DNA from: Bacteroidales bacterium | Lineage (GTDB): Bacteria; Bacteroidota; Bacteroidia; Bacteroidales; Bacteroidaceae | Direction: 5' to 3' | DNA: 57,057 bases | NCBI GenBank assembly: GCA_015060965.1 | Contig: SUXN01000017.1 | Span: 1-57,057, forward strand | Part shown: positions 51,494 to 57,057 of the stretch, in pieces | Numbering within the stretch: position 1 is the stretch's first letter | How the letters are laid out: each line of letters begins with the position of its first letter | Program-made: the position numbers and the translations under genes | Notes under the pieces: model-generated | Told to the model about the DNA's origin: nothing | Databases searched by the model: none | The model's input: the letters and a program-made list of their open reading frames with translations, nothing else

Positions 51494-51884
51494 GCTTTCC
51501 GAACAGATAGCTCAACAACGTCACGCACACAATATTCGCAAATATAATACCAAGCATATTGAACAGCAAGTCCATTACATCGCCGGCGCGGTATGTGGTA
51601 AGCTCGCTCTGCAGATACTCCATAAGCCCGCTGAAGAGAGCCGGAATAAGAAACATCGCAATAAAAGCCTTTATACTCTTTATTCCGCTATGGCTCCTGA
51701 AGAACTCAAACCATATGATAGTACTTAGCCCCGCATACATGACAAAATGCGCAAGTTTGTCCATGTGTGCAAAAAGCGACAGGGAAACATCGTCCGATGG
51801 CTTGAAGAGGCTCAAATAAACGATGGCACCCAAGGTGAGCAACGAAAGAGGGTAACGCTTAATGTATTTGAATATTATTGACAT
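51477..51884 (-). CDS. VanZ-like membrane protein
   Basis: About 135 residues from ATG 51884 (MSIIFKYIKRYPLSLLTLGA). The longer in-frame start at 51908 lies in the promoter -7 region. Four hydrophobic segments are visible. The family pattern DKLAHFVMYAGLS (about 47) and SGLMEYLQSELTTYRAGDVM with MDLLFNMLGI at the end match VanZ-like proteins. VanZ gives low-level teicoplanin resistance in enterococci; most bacterial homologues have no known role. Confidence 0.88.
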   Translation of the reverse strand: MSIIFKYIKRYPLSLLTLGAIVYLSLFKPSDDVSLSLFAHMDKLAHFVMYAGLSTIIWFEFFRSHSGIKSIKAFIAMFLIPALFSGLMEYLQSELTTYRAGDVMDLLFNMLGIIFANIVCVTLLSYLFGKHTDNK

Positions 51885-51905
51885 CACATCCTTTTTAAAA
51901 CAATG

Positions 51906-51913
51906 CAAAGTTA
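51906..51913 (-). promoter_or_regulatory. -7 element (TAACTTTG) of the VanZ-like gene
   Basis: Minus strand TAACTTTG (51913-51906) matches TAnnTTTG 22 bases before ATG 51884, with an AAGGA between. Confidence 0.6.
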
Positions 51914-52033
51914 CTCTATTTTAAAGCAGTATAAAGAATTGAAGTCATAGTTTTTGTTAAGTTTTACAAAAAAGTGTTCTCGTCAAATCAATAAGTTTTG
52001 AACTGTTTCTTATAAGATAACAAACAAAAGAGC

Positions 52034-52041
52034 TAAATTTG
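52034..52041 (+). promoter_or_regulatory. -7 element (TAAATTTG) of the small ComEA-like ORF
   Basis: TAAATTTG matches TAnnTTTG and lies 27 bases before ATG 52068. No clear -33. Confidence 0.5.
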
Positions 52042-52067
52042 CAATAACAGAATTGTGCAAAAAGTAT

Positions 52068-52166
52068 ATGGGCGATTTTTTCTATTTTACCAAAGGACAA
52101 CGCAGGGGAATAATAATGTTTATTCTCATCATAACCGTCATTATTGCCCTTAAATGGATAATATAA
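52068..52166 (+). CDS. 32-residue membrane peptide resembling the N-terminus of ComEA-type proteins
   Basis: The short frame encodes MGDFFYFTKGQRRGIIMFIL then IITVIIALKWII and a stop. The opening DFFYFTKGQRRGI followed by one hydrophobic helix is the N-terminus typical of Bacteroidetes helix-hairpin-helix (ComEA-like) DNA-uptake proteins. The HhH part that should follow is missing; the stop is followed at once by the ruvB promoter. It is preceded by its own -7 element. It may be a truncated remnant or an independent small membrane peptide. The 325-base gap 51909-52233 otherwise holds only promoters. Confidence 0.45.
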   Translation: MGDFFYFTKGQRRGIIMFILIITVIIALKWII

Positions 52167-52203
52167 AAATCGCTATATTTTCAAAAATATCGCCATAATA
52201 TGC

Positions 52204-52211
52204 TATTTTTG
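52204..52211 (+). promoter_or_regulatory. -7 element (TATTTTTG) of ruvB
   Basis: TATTTTTG matches TAnnTTTG 22 bases before ATG 52234; a TTTTC at 52177-52181 is the only -33 candidate. Confidence 0.6.
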
Positions 52212-52233
52212 CAAATAATAGAAAAATGATAAT

Positions 52234-53253
52234 ATGAATACAGACTTCAACATACGCGGAAAGAACAGCGACAAGGAGTTTGAGAATGCCCTCAGGCCAC
52301 TCTCCTTCCCCGACTTCAACGGACAGGAGAAGATTGTGAGCAACCTCAAGATTTTTGTCCAGGCTGCAAAGATGCGCGGCGAATCACTCGACCACGTGCT
52401 GCTGCACGGCCCCCCGGGATTGGGAAAGACCACACTCAGCAACATCATCGCCAATGAACTTGGTGTAGGCTTCAAGGTGACATCGGGCCCAGTGCTCGAC
52501 AAGCCGGGAGACCTCGCAGGCATCCTCACATCACTGGAGCCAAACGACGTGCTCTTCATCGATGAGATACATCGTCTGTCACCCATAGTGGAGGAATATC
52601 TTTACTCGGCCATGGAGGATTACCGCATTGACATCCTCATTGACAAAGGACCGTCGGCCCGTTCGATACAGATTGACCTGAGCCCGTTCACACTCATCGG
52701 TGCCACCACACGTAGCGGACTGCTGACAGCCCCGTTGCGCGCACGCTTCGGCATAAACATGCACCTTGAGTACTACGACAGCAAGACACTGGCAGGCATC
52801 ATCAGCCGCTCGGCACAGATTCTTGGTGTGACATTCGACGAGGAGGCCACATACGAGATTGCACGCCGCAGCCGCGGAACGCCACGTATTGCCAACGCAC
52901 TGCTGCGCCGTGTGCGTGACTTTGCACAGGTGATGGGTAACGGACACATAACGAACTCGATTGCAAAGTTGGCTCTTGAAGCATTGAACATTGACAAGTA
53001 CGGACTCGATGAGATTGACAACAAGATACTGTGCACAATCATCGACAAGTTCAAAGGTGGTCCTGTGGGAATAGGAACAATCGCCACAGCACTGAGCGAG
53101 GACACCGGAACCATCGAGGAGGTGTACGAGCCCTATCTCATAAAGGAAGGCTTCATCAAGCGTACCCCACGCGGACGCGAGGTGACCGACCTTGCATACA
53201 AACACTTGGGACGCAGCCGCTACAACAACGGCGAGCAAGGAACGCTGTTTTAG
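52234..53253 (+). CDS. ruvB: Holliday junction branch migration helicase RuvB
   Basis: A 339-residue AAA+ motor. It has the N-terminal segment [20 protein letters not shown], Walker [12 protein letters not shown] (about 62), Walker [13 protein letters not shown] (about 109), sensor region GATTRSGLL and the C-terminal winged helix ([20 protein letters not shown] then [17 protein letters not shown]). RuvB hexamers drive branch migration of Holliday junctions with RuvA during recombinational repair. No ruvA or ruvC lies in the window, normal for this phylum. All motifs are intact. Confidence 0.97.
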   Translation: MNTDFNIRGKNSDKEFENALRPLSFPDFNGQEKIVSNLKIFVQAAKMRGESLDHVLLHGPPGLGKTTLSNIIANELGVGFKVTSGPVLDKPGDLAGILTSLEPNDVLFIDEIHRLSPIVEEYLYSAMEDYRIDILIDKGPSARSIQIDLSPFTLIGATTRSGLLTAPLRARFGINMHLEYYDSKTLAGIISRSAQILGVTFDEEATYEIARRSRGTPRIANALLRRVRDFAQVMGNGHITNSIAKLALEALNIDKYGLDEIDNKILCTIIDKFKGGPVGIGTIATALSEDTGTIEEVYEPYLIKEGFIKRTPRGREVTDLAYKHLGRSRYNNGEQGTLF

Positions 53254-53277
53254 TAATTGTAAACCGTTAATAAAACC

Positions 53278-53478
53278 GGGAATTAATAAAAAGATAAAAT
53301 ACAAGGCTTGCGAAACTCTAAAAACCGCAACCGACGCTGTAACGCGAGAGCAGAGAGTGCTCGCATTCTATGCCGAGCTACGAGGAGGAAAAGCCACTTA
53401 GTGGGTTAATTTACTTAGCGTAAATGAGGATTTTTAGAGTTTTGTATAACGCAGTAGTTTGCTTTTTATTAATTTCCC
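53278..53478. ncRNA. 201-nt strongly self-complementary element, candidate structured RNA
   Basis: Outer arms 53278-53293 (GGGAATTAATAAAAAG) and 53462-53478 pair with one bulge. Inner arms AAACTCTAAAAA (53313-53324) and TTTTTAGAGTTT (53431-53442) pair perfectly. Between outer and inner stem both sides have exactly 19 unpaired bases, a symmetric bubble. The apical part has small hairpins GCGAG/CTCGC (53344-53364), CCAC-TTA-GTGG (53394-53404) and ATTTAC-TTAGC-GTAAAT (53409-53425). Stem, bubble, stem is the layout of 6S RNA, and the length fits, but I cannot identify it. A palindromic MITE-like element is the alternative. No promoter or strand is certain. Confidence 0.5.
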
Positions 53479-53498
53479 CTAATTGCAAAATATAACCT

Positions 53499-54986
53499 AT
53501 GGGTAAACTACAATCCTTAGCAAAAGACACAGCAATATACGGTCTCAGCAGTATAATAGGCCGCTTCCTGAACTATCTGCTGGTGCCGCTCTACACGGCA
53601 AAGATGAGTGTGGAGAGCGGTAACTACGGCGTTGTAACAAACGTTTATGCCTGGACTGCAATATTGCTGGTGCTGCTCACATTCGGCTTCGAGACAACAT
53701 TCTTCCGCTTCGCAAGCAAGGAGAATGCCGATATCAAGAGGGTTTTCTCGATGTCGATGCAGGTTGTAGGCTCGCTGTGCGCACTGTTCCTGCTTGCAGT
53801 ATTTATGTTCCTGCCCGGTATTTCGGAGACATTGGGCTACGCTGCCAACCCGGAGTTCATTGGAATGATGGCCGTTGTTGTGGCACTTGACGCGTTGCAG
53901 GCAATACCTTTCGGGCTGCTCAGGCTACAGAAGCGCCCGCTAAAGTTCGCCGCGCTGAAGCTGCTGTTCATTGGAATGAACATAGCAATGAACCTGTTCG
54001 CCTTTGTTGCCCTGCCCTACCTTGCCGCTGAAAAACCCGACACGTTCGCACGCTTCTACGACCCGCACAACCAGGCATTCTACGTGTTCTTCATCAATCT
54101 GCTGTGCACATCCTCAATAACACTCTTCTTTATACCGGAGCTAAGGATGTTCCGTTTCACGGCCGACAAGGCACTGCTCAAGAGTATGCTCAGCTACTCA
54201 TGGCCGCTGCTGCTGTTGGGAATAGCCGGAATATTGAACCTGAATGCCGACAAGATAATATACACCTGGCTGGTACCCGGAAAGCAAGGAATTGTTGACC
54301 TCAGTATTTACGGAGCATCGGTAAAGGTCGCAGCCATAATGGCAATGCTCATGCAGGCATTCCGCTATGCCTACGAGCCGTTCGTGTTCGGCAACAGCAA
54401 GGAGAAAGAGAGCAAGAAACTGTATGCAGACGCAATGAAATATTTTATTGTAGTTGCAATGATTGCGTTCCTGTGTGTCGTATTCTACATGGATATCCTG
54501 CGTTATATCATAAGCCCCAACTATTGGGAAGGACTCAAGGTTGTACCCATTGTAATGGCAGCCGAGATTTTCATGGGAATATATTTCAACCTCTCGTTCT
54601 GGTACAAGCTAAACGACGAGACATACTGGGGTGCCATTTTCTCATTCATAGGCTGTGCTGTGCTCTTTGCCATGAACATACTGCTTGTACCGAAGTACGG
54701 CTACATCGCCTGCGCCTGGGCTTCGTTTGCCGGGTACTTCACGGCAATGACACTCTCCTACATCGTGGGACAGAAACGCAATGCAATAAACTATGACCTC
54801 AAAAGCATATTCGTGTACACATTGCTGTTCGCCGCAGTATACGGTGCATCGCTCATCAACCCGGTGGAAAACAGTATAGTAAAGATGGGTATCAACACAG
54901 TGCTGTTGCTGTTGTTCGTGGCATATTTCATAAAGAAAGACCTGCCATTGAAAAGCATTCCAGTGATAGGCAAGTTCTTCAGGTAA
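53499..54986 (+). CDS. Wzx-like oligosaccharide flippase
   Basis: A 495-residue protein with about 14 membrane helices, of the MOP/polysaccharide-transport superfamily. It opens LAKDTAIYGLSSIIGRFLNY then LLVPLYT, the usual flippase start (about 5-35), and has FETTFFRFASKEN after helix 3. Such proteins flip undecaprenyl-linked oligosaccharides to the periplasm. No glycosyltransferase genes are adjacent, so its glycan is unknown. A gene of this type next to ruvB is common in Bacteroidales as far as I recall. The two O-antigen-ligase-like proteins at the other end of the window would use the same kind of substrate, but no link is shown. Confidence 0.88.
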   Translation: MGKLQSLAKDTAIYGLSSIIGRFLNYLLVPLYTAKMSVESGNYGVVTNVYAWTAILLVLLTFGFETTFFRFASKENADIKRVFSMSMQVVGSLCALFLLAVFMFLPGISETLGYAANPEFIGMMAVVVALDALQAIPFGLLRLQKRPLKFAALKLLFIGMNIAMNLFAFVALPYLAAEKPDTFARFYDPHNQAFYVFFINLLCTSSITLFFIPELRMFRFTADKALLKSMLSYSWPLLLLGIAGILNLNADKIIYTWLVPGKQGIVDLSIYGASVKVAAIMAMLMQAFRYAYEPFVFGNSKEKESKKLYADAMKYFIVVAMIAFLCVVFYMDILRYIISPNYWEGLKVVPIVMAAEIFMGIYFNLSFWYKLNDETYWGAIFSFIGCAVLFAMNILLVPKYGYIACAWASFAGYFTAMTLSYIVGQKRNAINYDLKSIFVYTLLFAAVYGASLINPVENSIVKMGINTVLLLLFVAYFIKKDLPLKSIPVIGKFFR

Positions 54987-54990
54987 AGAC

Positions 54991-55079
54991 TTGTCATGCT
55001 GGAGCACAGATAACCAACGGTCGACGCCCGAAGGCGTCAGCCTTAGCTAAAAAGCCTGAAGGGGCTGAAGTCAAGCATC
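54991..55079. repeat. Family-A repeat carrying a family-B insert
   Basis: TTGTCATGCTGGAGCACAG at 54991 is followed by AACCAACGGTCGACGCCCGA, GGCGTCAGCC and GGGGCTGAAGTCAAGCATCT. The B core has an extra AAGGCGTCAGCCTTAGCTAA palindromic piece compared with copies at 23413 and 32226. Confidence 0.6.
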
Positions 55080-55092
55080 TAAATTGTATTTT

Positions 55093-55137
55093 CCCTATTC
55101 TTGTTAGGAAATCCCCCAAACAGGAATAGGGATATAT
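55093..55137 (+). terminator. Terminator-like hairpin before the DUF4476 gene
   Basis: CCCTATTC (55093-55100) pairs with GAATAGGG (55124-55131), extended by TTG/CAG, followed by ATATATTTTT. It would end transcripts from the flippase gene. Confidence 0.55.
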
Positions 55138-55138
55138 T

Positions 55139-55170
55139 TTTGCCGGCACATTATGTACATGGTATCTTTG
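55139..55170 (+). promoter_or_regulatory. Promoter of the DUF4476 gene
   Basis: TTTG (55139-55142), 20 bases, TATCTTTG (55163-55170): full consensus. The TTTG is the tail of the preceding terminator. Confidence 0.75.
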
Positions 55171-55219
55171 CAACAGAAGAAACCGAAAAACAGTATTAAC
55201 AATCAAAAAACCAAAGACT

Positions 55220-55651
55220 ATGAAAAACATGAAAAGAATAATGCTCATAGCTTTTGTAGCATTGATGATGATTCCCATGCCCCAACAGGCGGTGGCAAAA
55301 GAGAGAATAAAGGTACAGGTGGAGAAACGCGACAAGAGACCACAGAGAAAACCTGTTATGTTACGTGCCATGCGCAACGACGACTTTTCAATGGTCTACA
55401 AGATTGTGAAGAACACTTCGTTCGACAAGAACAAGATTGATATTATTCGTGTGGCATGCATTGGAAGCAACTTCAGCAGCAGACAGTGCGCAAGACTGCT
55501 ATCACTGCTCTCGTTCGACGACAACAAACTGGATGCACTCAAGGTAATGGCCCCAAGGCTTGTGGACGTTGAAGACTATGACAAGATCATAAAGCAGTTC
55601 TCATTCTCATCGAACAGGGAGAAGGCAATGAAGATATTGATGAAAAGATAA
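55220..55651 (+). CDS. DUF4476-domain exported protein
   Basis: A 143-residue product with a signal peptide (MKNMKRIMLIAFVALMMIPM then PQQAVA). A basic linker follows (KVQVEKRDKRPQRK), then three helical repeats of DUF4476 type: MVYKIVKNTSFDKNKIDIIR, CARLLSLLSFDDNKLDALKV and IIKQFSFSSNREKAMKIL. The repeated SFD-K-x-D phrases are diagnostic of the family. DUF4476 proteins occur in Bacteroidetes envelopes with no known function. It has its own promoter and terminator, so it is monocistronic. Confidence 0.82.
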   Translation: MKNMKRIMLIAFVALMMIPMPQQAVAKERIKVQVEKRDKRPQRKPVMLRAMRNDDFSMVYKIVKNTSFDKNKIDIIRVACIGSNFSSRQCARLLSLLSFDDNKLDALKVMAPRLVDVEDYDKIIKQFSFSSNREKAMKILMKR

Positions 55652-55660
55652 GAATTTATT

Positions 55661-55714
55661 CCCTTTTGCTTTATAAATGTTTGTAACATACAACATAGCA
55701 AAAGGGATTTTTTT
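55661..55714 (+). terminator. Rho-independent terminator of the DUF4476 gene
   Basis: CCCTTTTGCT (55661-55670) pairs perfectly with AGCAAAAGGG (55697-55706), followed directly by ATTTTTTTG. Confidence 0.8.
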
Positions 55715-55742
55715 GTATTTATTCAAAAATAAACTACTTTTG
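55712..55742 (+). promoter_or_regulatory. Promoter of the beta-helix-type gene
   Basis: TTTG (55712-55715), 19 bases, TACTTTTG (55735-55742): full consensus. The -33 TTTG overlaps the T-run of the terminator just before it. Confidence 0.75.
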
Positions 55743-55748
55743 CAACAA

Positions 55749-56021
55749 GATAAAGTGCACAAAGCACTTACTTGACATATTATTTTTAAGAGGCGTATGC
55801 TTCATTCTTAAAGCGAAAACCTAGGAAATTTTCGAAAAAGAAGAATGGCATAAGCAGTCTCATGCTATCCGTATGCGATGGCGTGGGCTGTTGTGTTATT
55901 TCCTTTTTCAGGCTTTCCTAGGGCCCTCGCTTTGAAATAGCAGACAGCTCCACGCTTCTTTATATTTCAAACACTATTAACCGCCACAGGAGGAGCTGTC
56001 GTGGCACAAACACGACACACT
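55749..56021 (+). promoter_or_regulatory. Long structured 5' leader of the beta-helix-type gene
   Basis: About 270 bases without a gene precede ATG 56022. AAGTGC/GCACTT forms a hairpin at 55753-55769. CCTAGGAAA pairs with TTTCCTAGG, flanked by AGCGA/TCGCT and enclosing GAAAAAG/CTTTTTC. Downstream ACAGCTCC can pair with GGAGCTGT near the start codon. An alternative pairing GCTTCATTCTT/AAGAATGGCATAAGC competes with part of the first set. This looks like an RNA control element, but I cannot name it. Confidence 0.5.
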
Positions 56022-56993
56022 ATGAAAAAGATTTTCTTGAGTTTTGCGCTCCTTCTCTCATTTACAGGAGCTGTTTTTGCACAAACTTCAATGTTGGCAA
56101 CTCTCAGCCACGAAGGTGAAATCACAGTCTTTTATGGTGCAAACGCATTGAAAGAGGCTCATGCAGTAGCCCAGCATGGCGATGCCATCACACTCTCAAG
56201 CGGTTCATTTAATGCCACAAATATTACAAAGGCCATTACACTGCGTGGTGCCGGAATGGAAATTGATACATTAAAGAACACCTACCCTACCATTATCAAC
56301 GGCGACTTCAGTATCCTAATTGGAGACAACGTTAGTGAAAAACTAACAATAGAGGGTATATACAGCGACGGCAATATCACTATTAGTAATGGTCTTAATA
56401 ATGCATCATTCTTAAAGAATATACTAGGAAGTATCATATACACTGCTTCTGGTGACACAATACAATACCAGAATAACCGTTATATACATTGCAAGGTTGT
56501 AGATAATTTCAAGGCACCAGACAACTCAGACAATAGTAGTTTCTCCTTTACAAACAGCTATATATGTTCGATTGAAAACAACAATTGCAACTCAATTTTT
56601 ACAAACTGTATTATTAATAATAATGTTTCTAGTACTAGTAAATATATTCGTGATCTAAAATACTGTACATTCTATAATTGTATTCTTATAGGAAATTCAA
56701 GCACATCTAATTATAATATACTTCATACCACAAGTCAGGCATACAACTGTATTGCAACTAATATAACTTCAAATAACTGTGCTACTAATTATATTGCTAA
56801 TACTTTTTACAATATACCAAACCAGACAAATAGCTGTATACTAAGTATAACATCTGTATTCAAATCATTTAACCTCACATATAAAGATGATGAAACTTTT
56901 GAACTTGTTGATAATATCAAGACAAAATATACAGGAACAGACGGCACAGAAATTGGAATACACGGAGGTTCACTTCCTCCCTCTCCGCAATAA
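56022..56993 (+). CDS. Secreted right-handed beta-helix-like protein
   Basis: About 323 residues from ATG 56022 (MKKIFLSFALLLSFTGAVFA, a clear signal peptide). An in-frame ATG at 56001 would add only MAQTRHT. The N-terminal part reads TSMLATLSHEGEITVFYGAN then ALKEAHAVAQHGDAITLSSG and NATNITKAITLRGAGME. This is the coil pattern of a parallel beta-helix start (GDxITLxxG, ITLRG). After about residue 95 the protein turns Asn/Thr/Ser/Tyr/Cys-rich (YNCIATNITSNNCATNYIA) and the DNA becomes markedly AT-rich. It is probably exported to the cell surface or medium. Ligand and role are unknown. Confidence 0.75.
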   Translation: MKKIFLSFALLLSFTGAVFAQTSMLATLSHEGEITVFYGANALKEAHAVAQHGDAITLSSGSFNATNITKAITLRGAGMEIDTLKNTYPTIINGDFSILIGDNVSEKLTIEGIYSDGNITISNGLNNASFLKNILGSIIYTASGDTIQYQNNRYIHCKVVDNFKAPDNSDNSSFSFTNSYICSIENNNCNSIFTNCIINNNVSSTSKYIRDLKYCTFYNCILIGNSSTSNYNILHTTSQAYNCIATNITSNNCATNYIANTFYNIPNQTNSCILSITSVFKSFNLTYKDDETFELVDNIKTKYTGTDGTEIGIHGGSLPPSPQ

Positions 56994-57025
56994 ACGCTGA
57001 AAATCAGCAAATTATAAAACAAACA

Positions 57026-57057
57026 CCCAATTTTACACCCAAGAATATAAAGTTGGG
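57026..57057 (+). terminator. Candidate terminator hairpin at the window edge
   Basis: CCCAATTTT (57026-57034) pairs with AAAGTTGGG (57049-57057) allowing one G-T pair. It lies 33 bases after the last stop; the following T-run, if any, is outside the window. Confidence 0.45.

Noticed and set aside
53278..53478. tmRNA, RNase P RNA or SRP RNA
   Set aside because: The conserved core sequences of these RNAs (for example the tRNA-like ends and GAGGAAAGTCCGGGC) are not present.

Overview
The window looks like a chromosome segment from a Bacteroidales bacterium (Bacteroides/Prevotella relatives). Promoters fit the Bacteroidetes TTTG-N19..21-TAnnTTTG pattern. Families largely confined to this phylum are present (DUF3244, DUF4476, DUF6769, a fused SpmA/SpmB protein, TPR-transmembrane-HTH regulators, release factor 2 with SPY in place of SPF). 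No rRNA, tRNA, CRISPR array, integrase or transposase gene was seen.

Layout. 1-185 is the 5' end of an MG2-type exported protein that runs off the window. 354-1643 holds two paralogous lipoproteins, one short. 1936-9124 is a minus-strand operon: a DUF3244 protein, a lipoprotein, an exported protein of unknown family and two O-antigen-ligase/TPR membrane proteins flanking a transglutaminase-like protein. It is divergent from a membrane-spanning TPR regulator (9383-11095), and paired TTGTCC boxes lie in the shared control region. I read this as one self-regulated envelope system of unknown function and the best candidate here for an undescribed system. 11629-20263 (minus) reads MsbA-like ABC exporter, LOG protein, PfkB kinase, DUF6769, His-rich CzcB-like adaptor and CzcA-like RND pump. 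20946-35028 (minus) is a TolC/MacA/MacB-type exporter with four permeases and one ATPase, its gaps filled with palindromic interspersed repeats. 35425-36744 is an AlbA_2/ATPase regulator. 37111-41075 (plus) is a TolC/EmrA/EmrB-type efflux operon.

41117-43167 (minus) carries a GH108-type muramidase without a signal peptide, followed by two exported tandem paralogues; this could be a toxin-immunity set. 43298-46099 (plus) is SpmAB fusion, metallophosphoesterase and YbeY. 46240-48317 (minus) is an AT-rich island of small exported proteins, a 47-residue lipoprotein and a HTH protein. The rest is mainly housekeeping: M20 deacetylase (minus), prfB and CYTH (plus), VanZ (minus), a 32-residue ComEA-like small ORF, ruvB, a 201-nt strongly self-complementary element, a flippase, a DUF4476 protein and a beta-helix-type secreted protein behind a long structured leader.

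Convergent genes are separated by unusually long, nearly perfect hairpins (41074-41121, 51445-51493), and a similar one ends the metal pump operon (11583-11630). All calls come from reading the sequence; no database search was run.
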